Source of the DNA: Bacteroidales bacterium
GTDB lineage: Bacteria; Bacteroidota; Bacteroidia; Bacteroidales; WCHB1-69
DNA: 57,522 nt
Assembly (NCBI GenBank): GCA_024400835.1
Contig: JAKSMC010000021.1
Coordinates: forward strand, 1 to 57,522
Reading direction: 5' to 3'
How positions within the stretch are numbered: position 1 is the stretch's first letter; each line of letters opens with the position of its first letter. Position numbers and translations under genes: made by a program. The notes under the pieces were generated by a model. The model saw only the letters and a list, made by a program, of their open reading frames with translations. It searched no databases and was not told the DNA's origin. Of the stretch, positions 1 through 9,134 are shown in pieces.

Positions 1-71
1 CTCTGATAATCAGCTGGTTCTCTTTTAGTTGCTTATATCGAACTCACGTTAAATATTGTTTTTCTTTGTTG

Positions 72-932
72 TTAACGAGGTTTATAAGGCCTTGCAAAGG
101 TGTATTTGTCGCACACACGTTCCTCAACATGATTAATAAGTTTCTCGGATGAAAGATGTGGATAAGCGTTCATAATCGCTCTCATATTATTTTCTTTCGA
201 ACTTTCATCAAATTTCCATAAAGCCTTTGGAGATCCAGGGACTGTTTTTGGGAAATTCCCCATATTCATATTATTGTGAGCTTCATACTCATCATTTAAA
301 TCATAATTAATAGGTATCCATTTCCCTATACATATATTTGATTCGTCAAACCCAATTTTTTTTAATGCCTCAGTAAGTATGGGATTACTATCATCTCTAA
401 ACCTAAATCCTAGTTCTCCATATTCGAATTGCACAGCATGTGTGGTCTCATGCCGCATCAAACTGAATATGGTTTCACCATTGTCTTTAAGCTCTTGAGT
501 GAGAGAATAGCTTATGTATAGTTTTTGCCCGTCAGTTGTGAAATCATTTTCACCATAACTATTCTTTCTGAAAAAATACGTTTCATCAGATGCCTTTAAT
601 TCTTTAAAATGACTCCGAAATTGAGAATTAAAAATTCGAGCGAGACCAACGATTATCCTATCCGCAAAAGAACCGTATTCCACCTCTTCCCCATTCGGGT
701 CCACCAGCTTCACCGGGTTGTTCGCGCAATAAACATACGGACTCATACTCGGATATTTCCCACTCATCGGGTCCACGCTCAGCCAGATGCTCAAATCCGA
801 AGAATAGTACCGTGCGCCAAAATATGATAGCCCTGTTTCCGCGTCGCGTTCCTTGGCCGAAAAGGCGTAATGCGCGGCCAGTGTGCTGTGAGCGGATAAT
901 AAAGGATAATATGTTGGTATAATCGTTGTCAA
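72..932 (-). CDS. Orphan Rhs-core fragment with metallopeptidase-like toxin tail
   Basis: Residues about 23-83 are the Rhs repeat-associated core that precedes the variable C-terminal toxin (FSAKERD, SYFGARYYSSDLSIW, SVDPMSGKYPS, NNPVKLVDPNGEE). The roughly 200-residue tail has a zinc-metallopeptidase signature HETTH at 161-165 and a downstream DEYEAH at 214-219 that could give the third ligand. Full Rhs proteins exceed 1000 residues, so the YD-repeat shell is missing. The only start in frame is a TTG with no -7 box behind it, so this is best read as a silent, displaced toxin cassette, expressed only if recombined behind a full rhs gene. An immunity gene would be expected beyond the left edge. 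It is a relative of the cassette at 1439-2260. The Rhs assignment is firm. The peptidase activity is inferred from the motif only. Confidence 0.7.
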   Translation of the reverse strand: MTTIIPTYYPLLSAHSTLAAHYAFSAKERDAETGLSYFGARYYSSDLSIWLSVDPMSGKYPSMSPYVYCANNPVKLVDPNGEEVEYGSFADRIIVGLARIFNSQFRSHFKELKASDETYFFRKNSYGENDFTTDGQKLYISYSLTQELKDNGETIFSLMRHETTHAVQFEYGELGFRFRDDSNPILTEALKKIGFDESNICIGKWIPINYDLNDEYEAHNNMNMGNFPKTVPGSPKALWKFDESSKENNMRAIMNAYPHLSSEKLINHVEERVCDKYTFARPYKPR

Positions 933-1013
933 TTGGAATTTTATTTGTGATCCAGTTTTTTTGAAAAGTTTCGCTCAATTTGACACGAAATTTTGAAAAC
1001 CGACAGAATCAGT

Positions 1014-1433
1014 TTAGGGCATAATATTCTTTATGATTCTTCGATTCTTTACATATAATTCAGGAGTTTGGGTATCAAGATAAAAAGTTGCTCTTCCATT
1101 AAGTTTACCCGATTTCATTTCGGCTGTAGCTATCAAACTTCCGTCCATCAAATAAAAAGAAAATAAACCATTCTCTTTGCCATGCATTACGCTACCCGAT
1201 ACTTTTAACGAGTCTAATGTACATTCACCAATATAGGATCTATAGAGGATTCCTATTGCGAAAACATAGTTCACATCTCTATAATAGAATTGGTCCTTAA
1301 TATCTCCATCGTATCTATGATGTCTATTAGACATTTGCACATACTTATTCCCATGACGTATGTATTGAGCATCTGTGAGTATGCATACACTCATCAGGAT
1401 AAATAAAACGAGTATGGTACGAATATTAATCAT
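1014..1433 (-). CDS. Putative immunity protein, secreted YwqK/MORN-like
   Basis: A 139-residue protein with a signal peptide (hydrophobic residues 5-20, likely cut after TDA before Gln23). The C-terminal half has MORN/YwqK-like turns in which a Gly-Lys-x-x-Gly step is followed by an aromatic strand (HGKENGLFSFYL, then SGKLNGRATFYL). YwqK-type proteins are annotated as antitoxins in other genomes. It starts 5 nt after the stop of the Rhs toxin-tail gene on the same strand, the standard position for an immunity gene of a polymorphic toxin. Export to the periplasm would suit a toxin acting there. The immunity role rests on position and repeat type. It could instead be an unrelated small secreted protein. 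Confidence 0.5.
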   Translation of the reverse strand: MINIRTILVLFILMSVCILTDAQYIRHGNKYVQMSNRHHRYDGDIKDQFYYRDVNYVFAIGILYRSYIGECTLDSLKVSGSVMHGKENGLFSFYLMDGSLIATAEMKSGKLNGRATFYLDTQTPELYVKNRRIIKNIMP

Positions 1434-1438
1434 ATTAA

Positions 1439-2260
1439 TTATTTGATGGGTTTGTTATGATACAATCCTTTTGTTTTATCATTCATTTCGTGAATTATAT
1501 ATTCATGAGCTCGACCAAATACATCGAATATTGTCCCAGTATATCCATCATGAAGAATACGAGCAAGACTTGTAATAGATTTTGATCTAAAACAATTAGC
1601 AAGTGATAAATCTTTATTGTTTGGACCACATCGAAAAGAAGTCCCAGGAGCTTTAGTAGCGAATTTCCAGGCGCGTGCTTCATCGCGACACGTCGATTTT
1701 CCCAAATTCAAACGCCCCTTCTCAAAATCAACAGCGTGAAAAGTTTCTTCAAACAAGGTCGCATATTTTTTACTAAACCCACATCTGGTTGACGTTCTTC
1801 CGCCCCCTTCACTAAACAAAACCATTATGTTTTCATCGCTATTTGGTGAAACAATCCCATTTGTTTTTCCATCCCCTTCTACTTCTTTGAAACAGTACTT
1901 TGTTCTACTATTATCGAGTATCTTAAATTTTCTGGCATATGCTTTATTGTAATCAGGACTGTTCTTATCAATTAATGCGTTTACTTTTTTTCTTGCTGCT
2001 TCATTAAGAAATATCACCTCCTCACCATCCGGATCCACCAACCTCACCGGGTTATCCGCGCAATACACATACGGACTTAACGACGGGTATTTATCACTCA
2101 TGGGATCGACACTCATCCAAATACTCAAATCCGAGGAGTAATATCTTGCTCCAAAATAGCTTAGCCCGGTCTCCACGTCGCGCTCCTTAGCGGAAAAGGC
2201 GTAAATCTCCGCCAAAGAGAAAAATGTTGTGGAAGATGTGAGCGTAAGACCTTGATTCAT
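1439..2260 (-). CDS. Orphan Rhs-core fragment with toxin tail and its own promoter
   Basis: Same Rhs core as the cassette at 72-932 (FSAKERD, SYFGARYYSSDLSIW, SVDPMSDKYPS, DNPVRLVDPDGEE) joined to a different tail of about 190 residues. I chose the ATG at 2260 (protein begins MNQGLTLTSSTTFF, 273 residues) because a -7 box TATCTTTG lies at 2287-2280, just upstream. A longer reading from 2359 would start upstream of that promoter. The tail contains EETFHAVDFEKG, which lines up with HETTHAVQFEYG of the other cassette, so the first zinc His is Glu here. A DEARAW follows, matching DEYEAH. The tail may be a diverged or metal-independent relative, or inactive. The YD-repeat shell is absent. The likely immunity gene follows 5 nt downstream. 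Confidence 0.68.
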   Translation of the reverse strand: MNQGLTLTSSTTFFSLAEIYAFSAKERDVETGLSYFGARYYSSDLSIWMSVDPMSDKYPSLSPYVYCADNPVRLVDPDGEEVIFLNEAARKKVNALIDKNSPDYNKAYARKFKILDNSRTKYCFKEVEGDGKTNGIVSPNSDENIMVLFSEGGGRTSTRCGFSKKYATLFEETFHAVDFEKGRLNLGKSTCRDEARAWKFATKAPGTSFRCGPNNKDLSLANCFRSKSITSLARILHDGYTGTIFDVFGRAHEYIIHEMNDKTKGLYHNKPIK

Positions 2261-2279
2261 ACCTGTTTGTTTTGCGGGG

Positions 2280-2287
2280 CAAAGATA
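2280..2287 (-). promoter_or_regulatory. -7 promoter box of the Rhs cassette
   Basis: TATCTTTG followed by C, read on the minus strand, matches the Bacteroidetes -7 consensus TAnnTTTG. It lies about 20 nt upstream of the ATG at 2260, which argues that the truncated cassette is transcribed on its own. Confidence 0.6.
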
Positions 2288-2543
2288 GACAATTATTTTT
2301 ATCTCTGCTGCCGCGCCATTACTGCGCCAGCATTTTTTTTGTTTTATTTTGCAAACCACATAAAATCAACCGCTTGAAAGGTGTTTGGCGTACCGAAAAT
2401 GGAACACGACAGCAGCTAATGACCGTTTTTGTTGCTTTTTCATCCTAATTATACAATATTATTATATGTACATTAATATTTTTTGTTGTACAATTTTATC
2501 TCAAAAAATCGCAATATCGAATTTCAATTAACACCCATTCATC

Positions 2544-2975
2544 ATGCAGAATCTCCTCCTTGAATTCAGACCCGCCAAGGTCGTAAGCCGAAAAGAGACT
2601 TATGTCTCTTACTATGTGGTTGATCCGACAACCGACACTCTAAAGCGCCTGCGCGTGCGCTGCAACCACGTCAAAGGCCGCCGGGAACGGCTGAAATACG
2701 CCACCGCCCTCTGCTCGGAAATCAACCGCAAGCTCTTCAGCGGCTGGAATCCCCTGACCGGCACGGAACCATCTGAGAAGCGGAGCCGTAAGCTGTTGGC
2801 CGCTGCACAGGAGTTTTGTAGTACGCACAGCCGCAACCTCCGTCCGGACTCACAACGCAGCTACCGTTCCAAACTCAAACTTATGGTGCTCCCGGAGCAG
2901 CCTACAATCGTGCAGGACGAATCATGTTCCAGGAGGATGCCTCCGGCTGGCAGGTTTTTTCTTACGGAAAATTAG
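2544..2975 (+). pseudogene. Truncated tyrosine recombinase (N-terminal part)
   Basis: The first ~110 residues resemble the arm-binding plus SAM-like core-binding N-terminus of Bacteroidetes tyrosine integrases: a three-stranded start (FRPAKVVSRKETYVSYYVVD), a basic helix after KGRRERLKYATALCSEIN, then KLLAAAQEF and SQRSYRSKLKLM. Typical enzymes run to about 400 residues. Here the homology breaks near residue 115 (about 2885), and no catalytic Arg, HxxR or Tyr segment is visible in the following kilobase. The remnant marks an old mobile-element scar at the edge of the Rhs island. Upstream (2401-2543) is AT-rich with two TGTACA copies and no clear promoter. Confidence 0.6.
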
Positions 2976-3082
2976 GCGAGGTTACGGAAAATATCCGTAC
3001 TTTTGCGCTCCCGTTTGAATCGAAAATGCTTATTTCGTGTCTGCCCGCACACGAATAATGGATATGTGTTCCACCATACAAA

Positions 3083-3358
3083 TTGAAAAAAACTCGTAAC
3101 TCTTTCAAGCATCGAACTCGCCAAATGGATTTATCAGACAAATTATACCATCTTCTCGGTGCTGATTTCTTTCTAAGAAAAATAACATCTATCGATTTCC
3201 TTGAAACGGATATGGTTTATTATGACAATCGTTATGTCACTTATCGGATTCTTTGGACCTCTCCAGACCTGCCAACAGGCATCAAAAATGTCACATACAT
3301 ATCTTTTAGAGTTGCATCTGGTTCAGTAAAAATGGTTGGATATTCAAGTATATCATGA
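3083..3358 (+). CDS. Hypothetical protein, possibly a remnant
   Basis: A 91-residue reading frame from a TTG; the first ATG is at 3125, giving 77 residues from MDLSDKLYHLL. I do not recognise a family. The sequence is a helix followed by alternating hydrophobic strands (MVYYDNRYVTYRILW, VTYISFRVASGSVKMVGY) and has no signal peptide. It lies in the AT-rich region after the broken recombinase and has no promoter box. It could be a short cytoplasmic protein such as an orphan immunity gene, or a decayed fragment. Confidence 0.25.
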   Translation: MKKTRNSFKHRTRQMDLSDKLYHLLGADFFLRKITSIDFLETDMVYYDNRYVTYRILWTSPDLPTGIKNVTYISFRVASGSVKMVGYSSIS

Positions 3359-3396
3359 AAACCGAAATCATGGATGGTTGCTATGTGATTTTTTCC

Positions 3397-3404
3397 TATC
3401 TTCG
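3397..3404 (+). promoter_or_regulatory. Possible -7 promoter box
   Basis: TATCTTCG followed by CACCC. It differs at one position from TAnnTTTG, but the same variant precedes the barrel gene at 42.9 kb. It lies about 150 nt before the secreted protein at 3551. The rest of 3359-3550 holds nothing recognisable. Confidence 0.3.
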
Positions 3405-3550
3405 CACCCGTCTTCACGAATTGAGAATTGAATCAAAAAAATGTGGATGGCTCATATAAATACAAATCTGTTCACATGGCTCTCAAAAAGATGAAGGGTC
3501 TATTGTTAGACTAATTAATGGAGGAATATACCCATACAAAATAAGATGAC

Positions 3551-4351
3551 ATGAAGCACATTCTTTGTTTTTTCATAATAATCGTTATGGCATGTTGTTG
3601 TAAGGCTCAGCCCCAACAATCAGAAATTTTGTTTTGTCGTATTCCAAACACCAATTTTTATAATTATTTTTACGATGATGGTTACCATGATATTTGCAGA
3701 TGCGGAAAATACAGCGAATATTTTGATTTAGAAAACTATACCGCTATTGATACCCAACAAGTCATCAAAGAAAACATCAAACGCATCGAATTCGCAAATG
3801 ACCATTATGGGTTCTTTTGCTATTTGTTTGATATGACAATGACAAATGACAGTTGCTGGGCAAATGTATTTGTGCCTCAAGAGTCGCGGGGTGCCTATAG
3901 CTTTGTTCTGACCTCTTCCGAAAAATTATTAATCCAATATGCATTATCCCAATTGAGCGACATAGACAGTGCTGTCTATCTTAAAAATATTCAAGAAGAG
4001 AACTGCCGTGATTGTACTGGTGCCGAAATTGTCCGGATACAAAAAAACTCTGTGAACCATGAATGTTTTGTGGATGCTTTAGCCGACAATGTCCCGGAAA
4101 ATATATCATTCCTATGTGGTGTCTTTGGAGCAATAATACAAAATCATTGTCTACAAATGAACAAGTTATCAGATGATGTCGAGATATCAAGCATCAGGTT
4201 TTTACTTGAAGAAAAGGGAAAGGAGTACAATTGTCCTTTGGGACTGATTGGCGAGCCCGCTCCTCCACCGCCGCATCGTTATTCCCGCTCAAAAAATGTT
4301 TTGAAAAGACACATCCGGTGCTCTGCTTTGGGAAAAACTTTCAAGAAATAA
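3551..4351 (+). CDS. Secreted or lipid-anchored protein of unknown function
   Basis: 266 residues with an N-terminal export signal: a hydrophobic run (LCFFIIIVMACC) and either a weak lipobox around VMAC or a signal-peptidase I site after CKA. The mature part is rich in Cys and aromatic residues, with CRCGKY near residue 55 and NCRDC near 150, but shows no family I can name. The last ~30 residues (after GEPAPPPPHRYSRS) are basic and low-complexity, unlike the rest, and may be a read-through caused by a frameshift. It sits at the right end of the AT-rich accessory island just before hisS. It could be an effector, an immunity protein or an ordinary surface protein; the sequence does not decide. 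Confidence 0.4.
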   Translation: MKHILCFFIIIVMACCCKAQPQQSEILFCRIPNTNFYNYFYDDGYHDICRCGKYSEYFDLENYTAIDTQQVIKENIKRIEFANDHYGFFCYLFDMTMTNDSCWANVFVPQESRGAYSFVLTSSEKLLIQYALSQLSDIDSAVYLKNIQEENCRDCTGAEIVRIQKNSVNHECFVDALADNVPENISFLCGVFGAIIQNHCLQMNKLSDDVEISSIRFLLEEKGKEYNCPLGLIGEPAPPPPHRYSRSKNVLKRHIRCSALGKTFKK

Positions 4352-4410
4352 TATCGTTTTCAGACTTTTCGCCATTCAAAATTCCAATGGGAAAATTCGT
4401 TTTTTTTGTG

Positions 4411-4418
4411 TACGTTTG
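4411..4418 (+). promoter_or_regulatory. -7 promoter box of hisS
   Basis: TACGTTTG followed by CACCC, 23 nt upstream of the hisS ATG. It matches TAnnTTTG exactly. Confidence 0.65.
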
Positions 4419-4441
4419 CACCCTATTTTAAAACACCTATT

Positions 4442-5806
4442 ATGAATATCGTAAAACCATCTATTCCCAAAGGAACCCGCGACTTCACGCCGACTGAAAT
4501 GATGCGGCGCAACTATATTTTCGACACTATCCGCTCCGTTTTTCACAAGCATGCCTGCCTGCCGATTGAAACCCCTTCTATGGAAAATCTTTCCACTCTG
4601 ATGGGCAAATACGGCGAAGAAGGCGACCGACTGCTGTTCAAAATCCTCAATTCCGGAGATTTCACCCAGGGTGTCGATTTCAACGAAAGCGATATGACAC
4701 CGAACCGCTTGGCCACGAAAATCTGCGAAAAAGGTTTGCGATACGACCTTACCGTTCCCTTCGCACGATTCGTCGTCCAACACCAAAACGAGCTGACGTT
4801 CCCGTTCAAACGTTACCAGATGCAGCCCGTCTGGCGCGCCGACAGACCCCAGAAGGGACGTTACCGCGAATTCTATCAGTGTGACGTTGACATCATCGGC
4901 AGCACCTCCCTGCTCAACGAAGCCGAGTTGGTGGAAATCACCGACGAGGTGTTCGGCAAGTTCGGCATCGCCATCACGATGAAAATCAACAACCGCAAGA
5001 TCCTCTCCGGCATTGCCGAAGTCATCGGGCAGGCCGACAAGGTCACCGACCTCTGCACCGCTATGGACAAGCTCGACAAAATCGGCCAGGACAACGTCTG
5101 CGCCGAATTGCTCGAACGCGGCATCAGCCAGGAATCCATCGACAAGCTCATGCCTGTCTTCAGTTTCGGCGGACAGGACAACGTTGAGAAAATCGAGCAG
5201 TTGAAGGGCATCCTCGCAGGCAGTGAAATCGGCATGAAGGGCGTGGAAGAACTCGTCACCGTCTTAGACTACGTGAAAGACATGGGCCTGACCACAGACC
5301 TCGAAATAGACATCACCTTGGCCCGTGGTTTGAACTACTATACTGGCGCCATCTTCGAAGTCAAGGCCAAAGATGCCGCTATGGGCAGCATTTCCGGCGG
5401 CGGCCGCTACGACAACCTCACGGGCATCTTCGGCCTGAAGAACATGTCCGGCGTGGGCATCTCCTACGGTGCCGAACGTATCTACGACGTTCTCAACGAA
5501 CTCAACCTCTTCCCGGACGAAATCCTCACTCCCATCAAGGCCATCTTCATCAACTTCGGTAAAGAAGATGAGAAATACGCCTTGGCAGGATTGCGCCAGC
5601 TGCGCAACGCCGGCATTCCGTCTGAAATCTATCCCGACAGCGCCAAAATCGGCAAGCAGATGTCGTACGCCAACGCCAAAGCCATTCCGTTCGTCATCAT
5701 GGCCGGTGAAAACGAACGCAACAGCAACACCTACACCCTCAAGAATATGGGTACAGGCGAGCAGCAACAACTGCCAATCGATAAAATCATAGAAATGCTC
5801 CAATAG
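4442..5806 (+). CDS. hisS: Histidyl-tRNA synthetase
   Basis: Class II aminoacyl-tRNA synthetase that charges tRNA-His in the cytoplasm. Visible motifs: motif 1 start KGTRDFTP; motif 2 [23 protein letters not shown] region; the histidine-binding signature [15 protein letters not shown]; motif 3 region [10 protein letters not shown]; and a C-terminal anticodon-binding domain (about 360-454). The 454-residue length fits the family. The ATG at 4442 is preferred to an upstream ATG at 4406 because the -7 promoter box lies at 4411-4418, inside that extension. GC content rises sharply compared with the island to its left, so this is the first core gene. Confidence 0.96.
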   Translation: MNIVKPSIPKGTRDFTPTEMMRRNYIFDTIRSVFHKHACLPIETPSMENLSTLMGKYGEEGDRLLFKILNSGDFTQGVDFNESDMTPNRLATKICEKGLRYDLTVPFARFVVQHQNELTFPFKRYQMQPVWRADRPQKGRYREFYQCDVDIIGSTSLLNEAELVEITDEVFGKFGIAITMKINNRKILSGIAEVIGQADKVTDLCTAMDKLDKIGQDNVCAELLERGISQESIDKLMPVFSFGGQDNVEKIEQLKGILAGSEIGMKGVEELVTVLDYVKDMGLTTDLEIDITLARGLNYYTGAIFEVKAKDAAMGSISGGGRYDNLTGIFGLKNMSGVGISYGAERIYDVLNELNLFPDEILTPIKAIFINFGKEDEKYALAGLRQLRNAGIPSEIYPDSAKIGKQMSYANAKAIPFVIMAGENERNSNTYTLKNMGTGEQQQLPIDKIIEMLQ

Positions 5807-5907
5807 CTTACGGGAAACTGTTATCTGCTATAAGAACTGCGGAGGGATTTATTCACCGCAACATCTATATCAACAGGAAAATATTATTCAACACGTAACT
5901 GAAAGAA

Positions 5908-7299
5908 GTGGAACCGACATCAGACAATCGAAAGCATAAGAATTCCGTATCGCATTTCCTGCGAACGATCTGGGTGCACGTCCGAAAACACACCCAAATA
6001 CGTCAGGACACCGACTACAACGCCACCGTGGACTACATTTCCAAGAGCGTGGAGTTCAGCGGTGTGAATGTCTGGATTCTGTTTTTCGCCATCATCATAG
6101 CCTCAGTGGGACTGAACGTCAACTCCACGGCGGTCATCATCGGCGCAATGTTGATTTCACCGCTTATGGGTCCGATCACAGGCCTGGGATTGGCGGTCGG
6201 AACTTTTGACGAAGACCTGCTCAAGCAGTCCTTGAAGAACCTGGCCATTATGGTGGGCATCAGTTTAGTGGCATCCACCCTGTACTTTCTGATTTCCCCA
6301 ATCAGCGGGGCGCGTTCCGAGTTGCTGGCCCGCACGCAGCCGACGATTTTCGACGTCTTCATTGCCTTTTTCGGCGGATTGGCCGGCATCGTGGCCACTT
6401 CGCGAAAGTCACAGTCCATCACCATCATTTCCGGCGTGGCCATTGCCACCGCATTGATGCCACCGCTCTGCACCGCCGGATTCGGCATCGCTACCGGACA
6501 AATCTGGTACTTCCTCGGCGCCTTCTACCTTTTCTTCATCAACTCCTTCTTCATCGCACTGGCCACCTTTGTGATGGTCAGATTCCTGCATTTCCCGCAG
6601 AAAAAGTATGTCGATGAAAGCAGAAACAGAACTGTACGACGCCTCATTTCCATTTTCACATTGATAGTATTGATTCCCAGCATCTATTTGGCCGGCGACG
6701 TGGTCAAAGAGGCCGCATTCAACACCCAGAGTCTCAAATTCATCAAGGACTTCCAGGAAAACGAGAACTTCCAAGACATTCAGGTCATTGCCTCTGATCG
6801 CGAATACCATCACCGAAGCCAGACCGTCTCGATGTCGCTTGTCGGCAATCCGCTCAGCCAAAGAGAGATTTCCGACCTCCAGAACTCGCTGCAAAATGCT
6901 TACGGCTTGAAGAAGGCAAAACTCATCGTACGCCAAACCGGAGAATCCATAGACATCACCAAACAGAACGAAATCATAGAAGACATCCTTGACAAAAAGG
7001 ATGCCGCATTGGCCCAGAAAGATTCCACCATTGCCGACCTCCGCTCCAAAATCAACAAGATACAAAATGCGGAGACGCTCTCCGCTCAGTTGGCCAAGGA
7101 AATCTATGTTCAGCACCCGGACGTTCGCCGGTTCGCTATCACAGACCTCGTGCAATACGACACCAAGACACTCGAAAACAATACCATAGCCGTTGTCTAT
7201 CTGCAATGGAAAGACAACGATTATAAAGAGGAAGAAACCGAATTGCTCAAATGGCTGAAAGTGCGATTGGGCGTGGAAGAGCTGAAAGTGATACATTAG
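5908..7299 (+). CDS. DUF389 (TIGR00341-type) integral membrane protein
   Basis: 463 residues. The N-terminal half carries the DUF389 hydrophobic domain with several membrane segments: the conserved NSTAVIIGAMLISPLMGPI, then IMVGISLVASTLYFLI, SGVAIATALMPPLCTAGFGI and FLGAFYLFFINSFFIALATF. After a further segment near 230 the chain becomes soluble and ends with a coiled-coil-like stretch (about 345-390, KKDAALAQKDSTIADLRSKI). The biochemical function of the family is not established. The start is a GTG preceded by GAAAGAA; there is no ATG before the first membrane segment. It follows hisS by 101 nt and precedes ygiQ by 15 nt, so it is probably co-transcribed with ygiQ. Confidence 0.85.
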   Translation: MEPTSDNRKHKNSVSHFLRTIWVHVRKHTQIRQDTDYNATVDYISKSVEFSGVNVWILFFAIIIASVGLNVNSTAVIIGAMLISPLMGPITGLGLAVGTFDEDLLKQSLKNLAIMVGISLVASTLYFLISPISGARSELLARTQPTIFDVFIAFFGGLAGIVATSRKSQSITIISGVAIATALMPPLCTAGFGIATGQIWYFLGAFYLFFINSFFIALATFVMVRFLHFPQKKYVDESRNRTVRRLISIFTLIVLIPSIYLAGDVVKEAAFNTQSLKFIKDFQENENFQDIQVIASDREYHHRSQTVSMSLVGNPLSQREISDLQNSLQNAYGLKKAKLIVRQTGESIDITKQNEIIEDILDKKDAALAQKDSTIADLRSKINKIQNAETLSAQLAKEIYVQHPDVRRFAITDLVQYDTKTLENNTIAVVYLQWKDNDYKEEETELLKWLKVRLGVEELKVIH

Positions 7300-7314
7300 A
7301 AAGGACATAGCCCA

Positions 7315-9066
7315 ATGCAGAAACATTTTCTTCCAATCACCAAAAAAGAACTTGACTACCTCGGCTGGGACTATGTTGACATCATCATCGTCAATGGCGA
7401 CGCATACGTAGATCATCCATCCTTTGGGGCTGCCGTCATCGGCCGCACGTTGGAGCGTGCCGGGCTGAGAGTGGCTATCCTCCCCCAGCCCAACTGGCAG
7501 GACGACCTTCGGGATTTCAAGAAATTAGGCAAGCCTCGACTCTTCTTCGGGGTGACCTCCGGCAATATGGACTCTATGGTGAACCACTACACGGCCAACA
7601 AGCGGCTGCGCAGTGACGATGCTTACACGGCTGGCGGCAAAGCCGGGTTCCGCCCGGATTACGCCACGACGGTGTATTCCAAAATCCTCAAGCAGATTTA
7701 TCCGGACGTGCCCGTCGTCATCGGCGGCATCGAAGCATCCATGCGCCGACTGTCGCATTACGACTACTGGAGCGACACACTCAAGCCGTCGGTGCTGCTC
7801 GACAGCGAAGCCGACGTGCTCGTTTACGGCATGGGCGAACGCCCTATTCTCGCCTTAGCCGACCTGTTCCAAAAGCCGAACTGGCGCGAGCACCTCAAAG
7901 AGTGCCGGCAGATTGCCTACATCGACAGTGACATTGCCAAATACGAAGCGGAGCAACCCATCATGTTGCATTCCTATCAGGAGGAACTGCGCGACAAACG
8001 CAAATACGGCGAGAACTTCGTTCTTTTCGAAACCGAATCCAACAAACGCGAACAGCGGACCTTGATACAGCCATACGGCAGACAGTATTTAGTGGTCAGG
8101 CCGCCGTTCCCGGTTGCCACGGAAGAAGAGATGGACAGTTTCGCGCTGTTTGACAGGATGATGAACGCCCCGCACCCCAAATATTTGAAGCGCGGCGACA
8201 TTCCGGCCTTCGAGATGATAAAAAACTCCATCACGATGCACCGTGGATGCTTCGGAGGATGCAGTTTCTGCGCAATATCCGCCCATCAGGGCAAGCAGAT
8301 TGCCTCCCGCTCCAATGCCTCGATTCTGGCAGAAGTCAGCGACCTCATACAACGGCCCTACTTCAAAGGCCACATCAGCGACTTAGGCGGCCCGTCTGCC
8401 AACATGTTCCGAATGCACGGTAAAAATCTCGACCGATGCAAGACGTGCCCGCGGCCATCCTGCCTCGTGCCGAAAATATGCCCGAACCTGCAGATGAACC
8501 ACAAGCCTTTAGTCGAACTTTACCAGAAAGTCGCTGATATGGAAGGTGTCAAACACGTCACCATCGGCAGTGGCATCCGTTACGAAATGCTATTGCCTCA
8601 TAGCAAAGAAGAAGACCTAAACAATGGCCAAAGCAAATACCTGCATCAGATTGTAAACAAGCACGTTTCCGGAAGATTGAAAGTAGCCCCAGAGCACACC
8701 GACACCGAGGTTTTGAAACTGATGCGCAAGCCGGAATTCGACAAGTTCATCGAATTCTTAGACCGCTTCAATCAGGAAAACAAGAAGTGCGGCAAGAACC
8801 AGCAGCTCATCCCCTACCTCATCGGTTCGCATCCGGGATGCACCGTTGAAAAGATGGCCGAGTTAAGTCGCCTCACACAAAAGTTGCACCTGCTGACCGA
8901 CCAAGTGCAGGACTTCACACCCACGCCGATGACCTTTTCCACGGCTATGTACTACTTGGGTTACAACCCCTACGACGGCAAGAAGGTACACATTGCCAAA
9001 AGTATGGAGGAACGGAAAAAACAGCACGATTTCTTCTTCAAAACGACGAAACGAAACCGACGATAA
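7315..9066 (+). CDS. YgiQ family radical SAM protein
   Basis: 583 residues. The N-terminus (LPITKKELDYLGWDYVDIII, then VDHPSFGAAVIGRTLE) is the family signature, with a B12-binding-like region before the radical SAM domain. The cluster-binding CxxxCxxC is CFGGCSFC near residue 314, and further Cys follow in CKTCPRPSC and KICPN. Radical SAM enzymes cleave S-adenosylmethionine with a [4Fe-4S] cluster; the YgiQ substrate is not known. E. coli YgiQ is longer because it has a C-terminal extension missing here. The ATG lies 15 nt after the DUF389 gene. Confidence 0.93.
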   Translation: MQKHFLPITKKELDYLGWDYVDIIIVNGDAYVDHPSFGAAVIGRTLERAGLRVAILPQPNWQDDLRDFKKLGKPRLFFGVTSGNMDSMVNHYTANKRLRSDDAYTAGGKAGFRPDYATTVYSKILKQIYPDVPVVIGGIEASMRRLSHYDYWSDTLKPSVLLDSEADVLVYGMGERPILALADLFQKPNWREHLKECRQIAYIDSDIAKYEAEQPIMLHSYQEELRDKRKYGENFVLFETESNKREQRTLIQPYGRQYLVVRPPFPVATEEEMDSFALFDRMMNAPHPKYLKRGDIPAFEMIKNSITMHRGCFGGCSFCAISAHQGKQIASRSNASILAEVSDLIQRPYFKGHISDLGGPSANMFRMHGKNLDRCKTCPRPSCLVPKICPNLQMNHKPLVELYQKVADMEGVKHVTIGSGIRYEMLLPHSKEEDLNNGQSKYLHQIVNKHVSGRLKVAPEHTDTEVLKLMRKPEFDKFIEFLDRFNQENKKCGKNQQLIPYLIGSHPGCTVEKMAELSRLTQKLHLLTDQVQDFTPTPMTFSTAMYYLGYNPYDGKKVHIAKSMEERKKQHDFFFKTTKRNRR

Positions 9067-9134
9067 CAGCAGGCACATATTCTGCTGAGACAAAGCGCCC
9101 TCTGTCAATCAACAATAACAATTCAAAAGATCAG

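Noticed and set aside
658..978. Alternative minus frame over the first Rhs core
   Set aside because: The Rhs core motifs are in the other frame. This one gives Arg/Gly-rich sequence with no motif.
4231..4431. 66-codon frame overlapping the end of the secreted protein at 3551
   Set aside because: It could be the continuation after a frameshift, but it shows no domain and crosses the hisS promoter, so I did not join the two.
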